Part shown: in pieces, positions 44,878-55,600 of the stretch | How the letters are laid out: each line of letters opens with the position of its first letter | How positions within the stretch are numbered: position 1 is the first letter of the stretch | From: Microlunatus kandeliicorticis | GTDB lineage: Bacteria > Actinomycetota > Actinomycetes > Propionibacteriales > Propionibacteriaceae | NCBI RefSeq assembly: GCF_014137855.1 | Contig: NZ_JACGWT010000002.1 | Span: 248,001 to 312,000, forward strand | Direction: 5' to 3' | DNA: 64,000 nt | The notes under the pieces: model-generated | Told to the model about the DNA's origin: nothing | Database searches by the model: none | What the model saw: only the letters and a program-made list of their open reading frames with translations | Position numbers and translations under genes: made by a program

Positions 44878-46659
44878 GTGACAGACGCGTCCGAACCGTC
44901 CGACCCGACGATGCCCGGCCTCGCCGGGCCCGACGGGGAGGAGCCGGGCTCCGGATCCGCGCCCACGGAGAACCGTGACCCGCTCGTCGTCCGGGCCGCC
45001 TGGGACCGGGTCCGGGTGGCACTCACCCAGGAGCAGCGCGTCTGGGTTCAGGGCAGCGTCCCGCTGGCGCTCCGCGGCGATACCCTGATGGTCGCCGTCC
45101 CCACCGAGTTCAACCGCGAGCGGCTCGAGACCCGCTACCGCGACACCATCGAGTCGGTGCTCGCCCACCACTTCCAGCAGCCGACCCGGCTCGCGGTCGT
45201 CGTCGACAAGGACCTGCCGCAGGCCGACCCGGTCGAGGAGTCCGCGGGCCACGGCGCCGGCTACGAGGGCCGTCACGTCGGGGGCACCCAGCCGCTCGGC
45301 TTCGAGGCGCATCCCCGCGAGTCCGGCGCCGAGGACGACCTCGCCGGGTACCGCCCGACCGAACCGCGCGGTTACCCGCGACAGGCTGCGGACCCCGAGG
45401 ACTACGACGGCTACGCCCGCCCCGGCTTCGGATCGCGCCCGGCCGGCTTCCCGGTGGGCGCGGGCGACCGACCGGACACCACCGGCCGCGACGACGACCG
45501 GGTCGACGACGCCGAGGTGCGCTACGGCCGCCCGGTGCACCCGGCAGCCACCGGACCGTCCGGCGGAACCCCGGTGTTCATCCCCAGCTCCAGCCCGCTC
45601 GACCCGGTCGAGCGGATGCAACGCGACGTCGACGCTCGGCTCAACCCGAAGTACTCCTTCGAGACGTTCGTCATCGGCAGCTCGAACCGGTTCGCGCACG
45701 CTGCCGCGGTCGCCGTGGCGGAGTCGCCGGGCAAGGCCTACAACCCGCTGATGATCTACGGCGACTCCGGGCTGGGGAAGACCCACCTGTTGCACGCCCT
45801 CGGGCACTACGTCCGCAACTACTTCGGCCGGGCCCGGGTGCGCTACGTGTCGACCGAGGAACTGACCAACGACTTCATCAACGCGATCTCGGACAACAAG
45901 ACGCACAGCTTCCGTCGCCGCTACCGCGACGTCGACCTGCTGCTGGTGGACGACATCCAGTTCCTCGAGGGCAAGGAGCAGACGCAGGAGGAGTTCTTCC
46001 ACACCTTCAACACGCTGCACAACGCCCAGAAGCAGATCGTGATGACCTCCGACCGGCCGCCGAAGCTGCTCGACTCGCTCGAGGCGCGGCTCCGCAGCCG
46101 GTTCGAGTGGGGTCTGATCACCGACGTCCAGCCGCCCGACCTCGAGACCCGGATCGCCATCCTGCGCAAGAAGGCGGCCGCCGAGCGGCTGACCGCCGGG
46201 CTGGACGTCCTTGAGTTCATCGCCAGCAAGATCCAGACCAACATCCGCGAGCTCGAGGGCGCGCTGATCCGGGTCACCGCCTTCGCCAGCCTCAATCACC
46301 AGCCGGTCGACCTCGCCCTGGCCGAGGTCGTACTCAAGGACCTCATCCCCGACGGCGCCGAACCCGAGATCACCGCGGGCACCATCATGGCCATCACTGC
46401 GGCCTACTTCGGGCTGACCATCGACGACCTGTGCGGTCAGAGCCGCACCCACGTGCTGGTCAGTGCCCGGCAGATCGCCATGTACCTGTGCCGGGAGCTC
46501 ACCGACCTCTCGCTGCCCAAGATCGGACAGCTGTTCGGCGGCCGCGACCACACCACCGTCATGCACGCGACCAAGAAGATCCGCACGGTGATGAGCGAAC
46601 GCCGCAGCGTCTTCAACCAGGTCACCGAGCTGACCAACCGGATCAAGCAGCAGTCCTGA
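44878..46659 (+). CDS. dnaA: Chromosomal replication initiator DnaA
   Basis: A 593-residue protein. Domain I (residues 35-110) is followed by a long disordered domain II. The AAA+ domain III has [18 protein letters not shown] near residue 295 and Walker [21 protein letters not shown]. Domain IV has the DNA-binding signature [14 protein letters not shown]. It binds the boxes in oriC to open the duplex and load DnaB. Domain II is longer than in Bacillus, as usual in actinobacteria. Confidence 0.98.
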   Translation: MTDASEPSDPTMPGLAGPDGEEPGSGSAPTENRDPLVVRAAWDRVRVALTQEQRVWVQGSVPLALRGDTLMVAVPTEFNRERLETRYRDTIESVLAHHFQQPTRLAVVVDKDLPQADPVEESAGHGAGYEGRHVGGTQPLGFEAHPRESGAEDDLAGYRPTEPRGYPRQAADPEDYDGYARPGFGSRPAGFPVGAGDRPDTTGRDDDRVDDAEVRYGRPVHPAATGPSGGTPVFIPSSSPLDPVERMQRDVDARLNPKYSFETFVIGSSNRFAHAAAVAVAESPGKAYNPLMIYGDSGLGKTHLLHALGHYVRNYFGRARVRYVSTEELTNDFINAISDNKTHSFRRRYRDVDLLLVDDIQFLEGKEQTQEEFFHTFNTLHNAQKQIVMTSDRPPKLLDSLEARLRSRFEWGLITDVQPPDLETRIAILRKKAAAERLTAGLDVLEFIASKIQTNIRELEGALIRVTAFASLNHQPVDLALAEVVLKDLIPDGAEPEITAGTIMAITAAYFGLTIDDLCGQSRTHVLVSARQIAMYLCRELTDLSLPKIGQLFGGRDHTTVMHATKKIRTVMSERRSVFNQVTELTNRIKQQS

Positions 46660-47367
46660 CCCCCGCCGCCGCACCCGCACCGGTCACCGGCGGCGGGACG
46701 CTGGTGCCTGCCCTCTGCGCTCCGCGGGACCGCCCGGACGGTGCCACTGCGATGGCCGGAACCGGACACCGGCGCCCCCGGCACAGCCCGGTATTAAGAG
46801 CCTCACCTGTCCGAAAGCGGTCACCCACACCTGGGGAAAACGTTGTGGACAACTGGGGACGACACGCGACCCGGTGTTGACCGGCCGGGGACGGACGCGG
46901 CGCAGTCGGGCGCGAACGTGTAGTTCGGACACAGATCCTCCCCGTGTGATTTTCGCTGTCGCACACCGTCGTCCGCACCCGGTACACCGCGATGACCAGG
47001 GGAAACGCTCGTTGTCCCCAGCTTCCACAGGCGCTATGACGAAGATGAGGAATCACACATTCCCTCCAAGAGCCGAAGAAGGGTGGGCGGTCGGTTGTGC
47101 ACAACGTCGGGCTTCGCCGGGTCGAGCATCGAGCTGGACACTCACCACGTCGTGCAGTGTCGACGGCAGCTCTGACACTGCGGGTCGCCGCCGGGCTCGT
47201 GGACCGGATGACAGGTCGGCGCGCGTCGGTATGATCAGCGGGCGTCCCGGCCGGGTGCCGACGCCTCTCTGGCCTCCAGGTCGTCGACCGCCGCGACGAG
47301 AGGCCGACCAGTCCCGACCCGGCCGTCCCGACGGGCCCCGAAGCCGCGACACCTCCGTGGAGGCAGT
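46660..47367. other. oriC: Replication origin oriC (dnaA-dnaN intergenic region)
   Basis: A 708-base gene-free stretch between dnaA and dnaN, the usual oriC place in actinobacteria. DnaA-box-type sites visible: TGTGGACAA (46844-46852, perfect), TTGTCCCCA (47012-47020), the palindromic TTGTGCACAA (47095-47104, a box in each orientation with one mismatch) and several looser TGGGGA forms. An AT-richer part lies around 46926-46975 and 47041-47070. I cannot place the unwinding element with certainty. Confidence 0.85.
46844..46852 (-). promoter_or_regulatory. DnaA box in oriC
   Basis: TGTGGACAA, complement of the actinobacterial consensus TTGTCCACA, about 185 bases past the dnaA stop. It is the strongest of the boxes I could see in the origin. 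Confidence 0.75.
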
Positions 47368-48537
47368 GTGAAGATCCGACTCGAACGCGATGTGCTGGCC
47401 GAGGCCGTCCAGTGGGCCGCCCGCAGCCTGCCCACCCGTCCGAGCGTGCCGATCCTCGCCGGCCTGCTGGTCCGTGCGCACGAGTCCGGGGTGACGCTGT
47501 CGAGCTTCGACTACGAGACCTCGGCCCGGATCGAGGTCGCGGGTCAGGTCAGCGACGACGGCACCGCGCTGGTCTCCGGGCGGCTGCTCGCCGACATCTG
47601 CCGTTCGCTGCCCAACCGCCCGGTCGACATCGTCTCCGACGACGTCCGGATGGAGCTGACCTGCGGGAGCGCGCGGTTCACCCTGCAGGCGCTCCCGGTG
47701 GCCGACTACCCGTCGCTGCCATCGGTCCCCGAGGCCACCGGGACGGTGGCCAGCAGCGAGTTCGCCCAGGCGGTCGCCCAGGTCGTCGTCGCGGCCGGCC
47801 GGGACGAGCTGCTCCCGGTCTTCACCGGGGTCCGGGTCGAGATCGAGGGCGACACGTTGTCGCTGTTGGCCACCGACCGCTACCGGATGGCGCTCAAGGA
47901 GCTGACCTGGAACCCGAACAGCACCACCGTCTCGGCGACCGCCCTGGTCCCGGCCCGGGTGCTGTCGGACACCGCCAAGTCGATGACCGCGGGCGAGGAG
48001 GTGACCATCAGCCTGGCCAGCGGCGGCAACGGCGGCGCGGGCGACGGGATCATCGGCTTCGTGGGCACCGGTCCCGGCGGCCGCCGGCAGACGACCACCC
48101 GGTTGCTCGACGGCGAGTTCCCCAAGGTCCGCCACATCATGAACACGCAGTCGGCGCTCAACGTGCGGACCTCGACCACCGAGCTGATCGCCGCCGCGCG
48201 ACGGGTGGCGCTGGTCGCCGAGCGGAACACCTCGCTGCGGATGACCATCGGCGACGGGGTGATCACCCTCGAGGCCGCCACCGGTGACCAGGCGCAGGCC
48301 ACCGAGGCCATGGAGGCCACCGTCGAGGTGGTCGACGGCGGTGCGCTGCCGATGACCGCCGCGGGCTTCAACCCCGGCTATCTGCTCGACGCGCTCGGCG
48401 TGCTCGACGCGCCGTTCGTCAACTTCGCCTTCACCGCACCCGGCAAGCCGTGTCTGCTGACCCCGCTGGCCGAGCTCGACGGTGACCCGGTCGGCGACTA
48501 CCGGCACGTCATCATGCTGATGCGGCTGCCTGGCTGA
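47368..48537 (+). CDS. dnaN: DNA polymerase III beta sliding clamp
   Basis: A 389-residue protein with three clamp folds. The N-terminus is KIRLERDVLAEAVQWAARSL; the family feature LLATDRYRMALKEL lies in the middle and the C-terminus ends DYRHVIMLMRLPG. It tethers polymerase III to DNA. The GTG start at 47368 follows GGAGG. It is followed by gnd, as in Streptomyces, and not directly by recF. Confidence 0.97.
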   Translation: MKIRLERDVLAEAVQWAARSLPTRPSVPILAGLLVRAHESGVTLSSFDYETSARIEVAGQVSDDGTALVSGRLLADICRSLPNRPVDIVSDDVRMELTCGSARFTLQALPVADYPSLPSVPEATGTVASSEFAQAVAQVVVAAGRDELLPVFTGVRVEIEGDTLSLLATDRYRMALKELTWNPNSTTVSATALVPARVLSDTAKSMTAGEEVTISLASGGNGGAGDGIIGFVGTGPGGRRQTTTRLLDGEFPKVRHIMNTQSALNVRTSTTELIAAARRVALVAERNTSLRMTIGDGVITLEAATGDQAQATEAMEATVEVVDGGALPMTAAGFNPGYLLDALGVLDAPFVNFAFTAPGKPCLLTPLAELDGDPVGDYRHVIMLMRLPG

Positions 48538-48654
48538 GCCGGACGGTCGCCGCTGCTTGCGGGTGCCCGCGGGCTCACCCGAGGATGTGGTGCGGCAAGA
48601 TCGGAGCCGACAACCGGGCCCGGCGGGCCGTCGACGAGTGAGGGTGTGGGTGCG

Positions 48655-49713
48655 ATGCAGCTGGGGATGATCGGTCTGGGTCGGATGGGCGCCAACATCG
48701 TCCGGCGGCTGATGCGCGACGGGCACGACTGCGTGGCCTTCGACAACAACCCCGACTCGGTCAAGGCGCTGGTCGACGAGGGCGCCACCGGTGCGGACTC
48801 GCTGCAGGACTTCGTCAGCAAGCTGTCCACCCCGCGGGTGGTCTGGGTGATGATCCCGGCCGGGATCACCGGGCAGGTCGTCGACCAGGTGGCCGAGCTG
48901 CTCGAGGACGGTGACATCGTCATCGACGGCGGCAACTCCAACTACCGCGACGACGTCCGCCGCGCCCGCAAGCTCAAGGAGCAGGGCATCCACTACGTCG
49001 ACATCGGCACCAGCGGCGGCGTCTTCGGTCTCGAGCGCGGCTACTGCCTGATGGTCGGCGGCGACGACTACGCCGTCGGGATCATCGATCCGGTGCTGCA
49101 GACCATCGCCCCCGGAGCCGGCGAGGTCGAGCGGACGCCCGGCCGCACCGGTGACCTGGCACCGGAGGAGAAGGGCTATCTGCACTGCGGGCCGTCCGGC
49201 GCGGGCCACTTCGTCAAGATGGTGCACAACGGCATCGAGTACGGCGTGATGGCGGCGTTCGCCGAGGGGCTCAACGTGCTCCACAACGCCGACGCCGGCA
49301 CCAAGCAGGCCGAGCACTCCGCCGAGGTCGCGCCGATGGAGGAGCCGGAGTACTACCAGTTCGACATCGACACCGCCAAGGTCGCCGAGGTCTGGCGCCG
49401 CGGTTCGGTGATCAGCTCGTGGCTGCTCGACCTGACCGCCGCGGCGCTGCAGCAGAACCCGAACCTCGACGGCCTCGCCGGCCGGGTCTCGGACTCCGGC
49501 GAGGGTCGCTGGACGGTCAAGGCCGCCGTCGACCTCGGCGTCCCGGCCCCGGTGCTGGCGGCGTCGCTGTTCGAGCGGTTCGCCTCCCGCGACGAGGACC
49601 ACTTCGCCAACCAGGTGCTGTCGGCGATGCGGCAGCAGTTCGGTGGTCACAAGGAGCTGCCGGCCGGTGACTCGCTCGAGGCCGGCGGCGAGAAGGCCGA
49701 CCACAACAACTGA
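48655..49713 (+). CDS. gnd: 6-phosphogluconate dehydrogenase (decarboxylating), short form
   Basis: A 352-residue enzyme with the NADP site [36 protein letters not shown] and the active-site region [20 protein letters not shown]. It makes ribulose 5-phosphate in the pentose phosphate pathway. This is the short, homotetrameric form. ATG 48655 gives better spacing from GAGGG than GTG 48646. gnd after dnaN is normal; the usual next gene recF is absent here. Confidence 0.94.
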   Translation: MQLGMIGLGRMGANIVRRLMRDGHDCVAFDNNPDSVKALVDEGATGADSLQDFVSKLSTPRVVWVMIPAGITGQVVDQVAELLEDGDIVIDGGNSNYRDDVRRARKLKEQGIHYVDIGTSGGVFGLERGYCLMVGGDDYAVGIIDPVLQTIAPGAGEVERTPGRTGDLAPEEKGYLHCGPSGAGHFVKMVHNGIEYGVMAAFAEGLNVLHNADAGTKQAEHSAEVAPMEEPEYYQFDIDTAKVAEVWRRGSVISSWLLDLTAAALQQNPNLDGLAGRVSDSGEGRWTVKAAVDLGVPAPVLAASLFERFASRDEDHFANQVLSAMRQQFGGHKELPAGDSLEAGGEKADHNN

Positions 49714-49750
49714 CGTCCGGCAGCGCGGCAGGTGAACCCCGGCTGGCGGA

Positions 49751-49779
49751 TCATGGGCGGCGACAAGCGCCACCCATGA
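49751..49779 (+). terminator. Hairpin downstream of gnd
   Basis: TCATGGGCGGCG (49751-49762), 5-base loop, then CGCCACCCATGA (49768-49779): 11 of 12 bases pair. It is 38 bases past the gnd stop with no T-run. It probably ends dnaN-gnd transcription before the secretion locus. Confidence 0.6.
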
Positions 49780-49848
49780 CCCGGTCGGCGGCCGCGGACA
49801 GCCCGCCGGCCGCGCCGCGCCGGGTCGCGAATCCGGAGGACCGAACGC

Positions 49849-51534
49849 ATGACCGAACCCGCCCTCGTCCGTGACGTCGCCGCGACCGTCCGCGGCCAGC
49901 AGGCGGAGCTGATCGTCGACGGCGTCCGGCACCCGATCACCGCGGCCACCGTCGACGAGGTGCGCGAGGCGGTCTTCGTCGAGGTCACCCGGATCGCCGT
50001 CGAGCAGCGCCGCACCGTGCGCTTCCCGATCGAGGAGAACGGGACCCGCTGGCACCTCGCGGTCGATCCGGACGGCACCCGGCGCACCGAGTACTCCGAG
50101 CCGATCGGCCGGCCGCAGAACCGGCCGATCCCCAACCCGCCCGCCCCCGAGCCGTTCGAGCCCGAGCCGTTCGAGCCTGAGCCGTTCGAGCCCGAGCCGA
50201 ACGAGCCCGAGCCGGCGGCGGAGACGTCGCCGGCCGACGTCCGACCGCAGCCGCCGGCTGCCGAGCCCGAGTCGCCGGCGCCGGGGGCCGAGCCGGCCGC
50301 CCCGTCGGGCCCCGAGCACGGATTCGACCCCACGGTCGGGCAGCGCCACGATGGTCCCGTGGCCCCCAGCAGCGAACCGCACGACCAGCAGACCCCGCAG
50401 CCGTGGACGCAGCAGGCGCCCGCGCCAACCCCGGCCGCGGAGGGGGACGTGCGCTACGGCGCCGCGGCCCGTCGGCCGTGGCCGCCGCAGCAGCCCGCCG
50501 CGCCCGTCCCGCCGAACCAGGCCGCTCCCTACCGGGCCGCCGGCACCGTCCCGGGCGCGGATAGCGACCGCCCGCCCCAGCCGGACGAGCCGCAGCCGCG
50601 GCACGCCGTCTCGTTCCTGCCGCCCGAGCAGCCGGTCGAACTGCCCACCGCCCAGGCGCCGCAGGGCTTCTTCTCGCGGATCCTCGGCCGCAAGAACGAG
50701 CCGGACCCGGCCCTGCTGGCCGCCCAGCGGGCCGAGGCCGCCGACCAGGCGCTGGTGAGCAAGCACTGGCCCGGTCCCAAGACGATCGCCGTGGTCAACG
50801 GCAAGGGCGGCAGCGGCAAGACCCCGACCACCGCGCTGCTGGCGGCCGTGTTCGCCCGGTACGGCGGCGGTGGCGTGATCGCCTGGGACAACAACGACAC
50901 CCGCGGCACCCTGGGCTGGCGGACCGCGAGCGGCGGCCACGACCGCACCGTGCTCGACCTGCTCCCGGCCACCGAGGAGCTGATGGACCGCGATGCGCAG
51001 GTCGGCCGGCTCGCCTACTACGTCCACCACCAGCCGGAGGACAAGTACGACGTGCTCCGGTCGAACCCGTCGCTGCTGGCCCGCGAGCAGCGGCTGACCA
51101 CCGAGCAGTTCCTCGCCCTGCACGCCGTCTGCAACCGGTTCTACCGGCTGATCTTCATGGACTCCGGCAACGACGAGTCGACCTACGCCTGGCTCAACAT
51201 GATCGACGCCGCCGACCAGATCGTGGTGCCGACCACCACCCGCCCGGACCACGCGGAGGCCGCGTTGCTGCTGCTCCAGGCGCTCCGCAACCGGAACGCC
51301 GAGGGCCGCGAGCTGGCCGAACGGGCCGTGGTGATCGTCTCCCAGGCCGATCAGGACGAGGCCTCGGCGAGCACCATCGCCGCCGGCTTCCAGCAGCTGC
51401 TGCCGCCGGAGAACGTGGTGACGATCCCCTACGACCGGGCCATCCGGGACAGCCAGCTGCGTTACGACCGGCTGAACCCGGTGACCCAGCGGGCCTTCCT
51501 GCGCGCGGCCGCCGCGGTCGCCGGCCAGCTCTGA
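49849..51534 (+). CDS. EspI-like MinD/ParA-type ATPase of the type VII locus
   Basis: A 561-residue protein. Residues 1-85 form a small domain (TEPALVRDVAATVRGQQAEL). A Pro/Glu-rich disordered part follows, with the repeat EPFEP. The C-terminal 250 residues are a MinD-like ATPase with Walker A VNGKGGSGKTPTTALLAAVF near residue 316 (Pro after the usual Thr), a degenerate Walker B (LIFMDSGNDE) and IVVPTTTRPDHAEAALLLLQ. The layout matches mycobacterial EspI, an ESX-1 regulator or accessory ATPase. It reads plus and converges with the minus-strand secretion operon. GGAGGA precedes ATG 49849. Confidence 0.82.
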   Translation: MTEPALVRDVAATVRGQQAELIVDGVRHPITAATVDEVREAVFVEVTRIAVEQRRTVRFPIEENGTRWHLAVDPDGTRRTEYSEPIGRPQNRPIPNPPAPEPFEPEPFEPEPFEPEPNEPEPAAETSPADVRPQPPAAEPESPAPGAEPAAPSGPEHGFDPTVGQRHDGPVAPSSEPHDQQTPQPWTQQAPAPTPAAEGDVRYGAAARRPWPPQQPAAPVPPNQAAPYRAAGTVPGADSDRPPQPDEPQPRHAVSFLPPEQPVELPTAQAPQGFFSRILGRKNEPDPALLAAQRAEAADQALVSKHWPGPKTIAVVNGKGGSGKTPTTALLAAVFARYGGGGVIAWDNNDTRGTLGWRTASGGHDRTVLDLLPATEELMDRDAQVGRLAYYVHHQPEDKYDVLRSNPSLLAREQRLTTEQFLALHAVCNRFYRLIFMDSGNDESTYAWLNMIDAADQIVVPTTTRPDHAEAALLLLQALRNRNAEGRELAERAVVIVSQADQDEASASTIAAGFQQLLPPENVVTIPYDRAIRDSQLRYDRLNPVTQRAFLRAAAAVAGQL

Positions 51535-51557
51535 CCCGACCCGTGCGGGCCTGTTCC

Positions 51558-51629
51558 GTGCGCTGAGCCTGCCCGTGCGCTGAGCTTGTCGAAGCGCTCT
51601 CGTTCCGTGCGCTGAGCCTGTCGAAGCGC
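51558..51629. repeat. REP-like elements between the EspI-like gene and the secretion operon
   Basis: Two good copies of GCTGAGCYTGTCGAAGCGC (51579-51597 and 51611-51629) and one truncated copy from 51558. They lie between convergent genes and share the core of the elements at 16.5 and 38 kb. A GC-rich inverted repeat CGCCCGG...CCGGGCTCAGCGCCC overlaps the operon end just beyond. Confidence 0.85.
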
Positions 51630-51639
51630 CCGGCCGGGC

Positions 51640-52275
51640 TCAGCGCCCGGGCTCGTGGACCAGCAGGTCGAGCACCGCGTCGACCCCGCGCCGGGTCCGC
51701 GCGCCCAGCCGGGCGAGCGGGACCCGCCCACCCGCGGCGAGCGCCCGGTCCGGTGGCAGCGTGACCAGGCCGCGGAGTCCCGGGGTGGCGGCCAGGGTCG
51801 CCGTCTCCCGCGGTGTCCGGTGCCGACCGAAGCTGCCGGACAGCACCAGCACCACCCGGTCGAGCTCGGCGGTCGCGTCCCCGGTCCGGGTCCGGAGCGT
51901 GTCGAGGGCCTCCGCGGCCAGCGCGCACCCGGCGGGATTCGCGCCGCTGACCAGCACCAGCACGCTCCGCGGGTCGGCCAGCTCGTCGAGGGCCGCGCCG
52001 GCGGCGTGGGGTCCGAGGTCGTGCAGGGTCCAGCGCGGGTCGACCGCGTCGGCCTGGTCGCCGTCGGCGAGCCGGGGGCCGAGCGTCCCGCCGGTGTGGT
52101 CGAGCAGCACTGGGACGCTGGCCAGCCGCTGGCGTGCGGCGGCGAACAGCAAGGCGGTCACCGTGGTGGTGCCGACACCGCCGGCCGTCCCGGCGACCAG
52201 CCACCGCCGCAGCAGCGAGTCCGCGCGCGGGTCCGGGATCGCCCGACCTCCGCCGGTCGGGTCGAGGACGCTCAC
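51640..52275 (-). CDS. Small MinD/ParA-type ATPase at the end of the secretion operon
   Basis: A 211-residue protein with P-loop VAGTAGGVGTTTVTALLFAA, a Rossmann core (VLLDHTGGTLGPRL) and VLVLSGSFGRHRTPRETATL. The P-loop has Gly-Val-Gly and then Thr where Lys is expected, so activity is doubtful. GTG 52275 overlaps the upstream stop (GTGA). It ends the minus-strand operon after eccC. Confidence 0.72.
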   Translation of the reverse strand: MSVLDPTGGGRAIPDPRADSLLRRWLVAGTAGGVGTTTVTALLFAAARQRLASVPVLLDHTGGTLGPRLADGDQADAVDPRWTLHDLGPHAAGAALDELADPRSVLVLVSGANPAGCALAAEALDTLRTRTGDATAELDRVVLVLSGSFGRHRTPRETATLAATPGLRGLVTLPPDRALAAGGRVPLARLGARTRRGVDAVLDLLVHEPGR

Positions 52276-52625
52276 GTCCCGTCCTCCACGATCACCCGGG
52301 CCCCCAGCAGTGCGCCGAGCTGCCGGACGATCGCGACGCCGGTCTCGCCGGCGGGCCCCCAGGGGGCGGTGGCCTCGGTGAACCACACCTCGGCCCCGAG
52401 GGGGATCGGCACCGGCCCGGTCAGCCGCTCCAGGTCGCCGCGGTCGGCGATCTGCCGGGACAGCTCGACGGTGAGGACGGCGACTGCCGGCTCGCCGGGT
52501 TCGGCGCGGACCAGCTGGAGCGCCCAGCCCTCGAACAGGCTCCGCGGCACCAGTGACCCGTCGACCGCCGCGCCGGCGGCGACCAGGGTCTCCAGGGTCA
52601 GCGGCCGGGTGGAGGTCAGCGACAT
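52272..52625 (-). CDS. Small unknown protein downstream of eccC
   Basis: A 117-residue soluble protein (SLTSTRPLTLETLVAAGAAV, then LTVELSRQIADRGDLERLTG). ATG 52625 starts immediately after the eccC stop; GTG 52637 would overlap it by 11 bases. No recognisable motif. Its fixed place between eccC and a MinD-like gene suggests a secretion chaperone or adaptor, but this is only inference. Confidence 0.6.
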   Translation of the reverse strand: MSLTSTRPLTLETLVAAGAAVDGSLVPRSLFEGWALQLVRAEPGEPAVAVLTVELSRQIADRGDLERLTGPVPIPLGAEVWFTEATAPWGPAGETGVAIVRQLGALLGARVIVEDGT

Positions 52626-52626
52626 C

Positions 52627-55600
52627 TCACGAGGCACCGTGGGCTCCTTCCCGGCCGTCGACCGGCCCGTCGTCCTCCCCGGCTGCGGCCGCCCGGGCGT
52701 GCGCGACCTGGACGATCCGGCGCGGCTCCCCGCGTCGCACCAGCTGGCCGCGGCCGGGCACCATCTGCTCGGCGTACACCCCCGGCACGATCTGTCCCTC
52801 GCCGCGCTCGCCGGAGAGCACCAGCAGGCTGCCGCCGGTGTCGCGGAGGGTCTGCAGCCCGACGTCGTACATCGCCCGGCCGACCCCGGCCACCGGCCGG
52901 GTCAGCAGCACGTGCAGCCGCAGGTCGCGCGCCGACGGCAGGAACGGGAGCAGCGGGCCGAGCGGGTCGTTGCCGCCGGAGGCCAGGATGTCGAAGTCGT
53001 CGGCGACCACCACGATCCGCGGTCCCGACCCGACCCCGGGGCGGGTGCCGCCCTCGCCGCCGGCCGGGGTCATCCGGCCCTGGAGCTCGGTGGCGATCGC
53101 GGTGGACAGTCCCCGGGCCAGTCCGGCCGTGGTCGCGTGTCCGCCGAGATAGGCGTCGGGCACCTCGGCGGCGACGTCGCCGCGCAGGTCCATCACCGCG
53201 ATCACCAGCTCGTCGGCGGTGTAGCGCTCGAGCAGCCCGCGGACCAGCGTCCGCAGCACCGTGGTCTTGCCCGACCCGGTGTCACCGAACACCAGCAGGT
53301 GCTGGTCGCCGCCGTCCAGCTCGAGCAGCGCCGGCTCCATGGTGTCCTGGCGCAGACCGAACGGCACCGCGTCCGGCTCGTCCATCGCGTCGGGCAGCAG
53401 TGCGGGGTCGAGATCGGTGGGCAGCAGCCGGATCGGCGCCGCGGCCGGCCCCTGCCAGCTCTCCGCCGACCGGCGGGCGAGCTCCTCGAGCGCGGTGCCG
53501 AGGTCGTCGTCGGGGACGTCGTCGAGCACCGGGAGCGCCACCTGGCCGAACAGGCTGTCGTCGGTGAGCACCCGGCCCGGCTGGTCGGCGCGGAGGACGG
53601 CGTTGAGCTTGCGGCTGACCGTCGAGTCGGCCGGGTCGTTGAGCCGCAGCTCGATCCGGGTGCCGATCATCGGCTGCTGGGTCATCCGGATGTCGTTCCA
53701 GCGGGTCAGCCCGAGCACCACGTGCAGCCCGAAGCTGCCGCCCCGCTGGAGCAGCTCGAACAGCTGCTCCTCGAGCTCGTCGAACTCGGTCCGCAGCAGG
53801 GACACGCCGTCGACCAGCAGCACGACCTCGGCGGCCACCAGCTCGGGCACCTGCCCGGCCGCGTGCCGGGCCCTCAGCACGGCCAGCGAGTCGATCCCGC
53901 GGTCGCGGAACGTCCGCTCCCGGGCGGCCAGCATCCCGCGGAGCTCCTCGAGCAGCCGGAGCAGCCGGTCGGGGTGCGCGCGGGTGGCGACTCCGCCGAC
54001 GTGCGGGAAGCCCTCGATCCGGCGCAACCCGCCGCCGGTCAGGTCCATCCCGTAGATGCTGACCTGGCGCGGGGTGTGGGTGAGCGCCAGCCCGGCCGCC
54101 ACCGTCCGCAGGAAGGTCGACCGCCCGGTGCCCGGGGCGCCGATCACCGCCACGTGGCCGCCGGCCCGGGACAGGTCGAGCAGCCACGGCTCCTGGGTCT
54201 GCCGGGTCGGGTTGTCGATCAGCCCGATCGGGACCCGCAGCCCCGGCTGCCGCGCGCCGGCGAGCTCGTCGCTGATGACCCGGGCCAGCGGCAGCCGGTC
54301 GGGCAGCGGTGGGAGCCAGACCGGGCTGACCTGGCGGTCGGCGCCGGTCTGCAGCCGGTCGACGCACTCCTCGACCAGTGGACGCCCGACCGTCGGCGCG
54401 GTCAGCTCGAGCTCCCCGGGCTCGTCCCCGGCGCCGGCGTGCTCGCTCTGCAGGGTGTTGAACGTCGGCAGCAGCATCGGCTCGGCGCGGTCGTCGTCGA
54501 GGTCGACCGGCTCGTCGGTCCCGGTGGCCGGTCCGGACACGTAGCCCGACCGGAACCTGCGGTAGACGGTGGTGTCGACCTTGAGGTAGCCGTAGCCGGG
54601 GATGGCCGGCAGGTAGAAGGCGTCCTTGGTGTCGAGGACGACGTTGCTCTCCGCCTCGGAGAACGTCCGCAGCCCGATCCGGTAGGAGAGGTAGGTGTCG
54701 AGGCCGCGGAGCCGGCCGGACTCGATCCGCTGGCTCGACAGCAGCAGGTGCACCCCGATCGACCGGCCGATCCGGCCGATCTGGATCAGCAGCTCGACGA
54801 AGTCCGGCTCGGCGGTCAGCAGCTCGCCGAACTCGTCGATCACCACGAACAGGTGCGGCATCGGCGGCAGCGCCGGGCCGCCGGTCCGGGCCCGCTCGGC
54901 GCGCAGCTCGCGGTAGTGGCTGATCGAGGGCACCGAGCCGGCGTCGCGGAGCTGCTCCTGGCGGCGGACCACCTCACCGGCGATGCTGGCCCGCGCCCGG
55001 GCGGTCAGCTGGGGGTCGTCGGCCAGGTTGTCGATGATCCCGGCGACGTGCGGCAGGCCGGCGAACGGCGCGAACGCCGCCCCGCCCTTGTAGTCGACCA
55101 GCACCATGCTGAGGTCCTCGGGCGGGTGCGACAGCGCGAGCGCGAGCACCAGGGTGCGGAGCATCTCCGACTTGCCCGAGCCGGTCGCGCCGATGCAGAT
55201 GCCGTGCGGGCCCATGCCGAGCTCGGCCGACTCCTTGAGGTCGAGCAGCACCGGCGCGCCGTAGTCGTCGACGCCGATCGGGACCCGGAGGAAGTCGCGA
55301 CTGGAGCGCTTCTGCTCCCACAGCGCGGGCCCGACCTCGCCGACCTGCTCGATCCCCAGCAGGCTGGTGATCCCGATCCCGGCGGTCGACTCGGTCTCCT
55401 CGGCGGCGCTGAGGCTGAGCCGCAACGGCGCCAGTGACCGCGCAACGGCGGCGAACAGCTCGGGGCTGGGCCGGTCGAGGGTGACGCTCTGCGGCTCGGG
55501 GACCCGCTTCTCCTCACCGACCGGGCGGCTGTCGGCGACGGTCGCGGTGCGGGCGGCACCGACGGGCCGGTCGAGCGTGATCCGCACCCGGACGTCCGAC

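Noticed and set aside
46660-47367. Open frames in the dnaA-dnaN gap as genes
   Set aside because: They match no family, overlap DnaA boxes and lie in the standard oriC position.
47053-51252. 1399-codon open frame on the minus strand across dnaN, gnd and the EspI-like gene
   Set aside because: It lies opposite three well-conserved genes, its product is a low-complexity mix of Asp, Gly, Arg and Val, and it is the usual result of high third-position GC.
51655-55437. 1260-codon plus-strand frame opposite eccC
   Set aside because: eccC is unmistakable on the other strand; this translation is repetitive and matches no domain.
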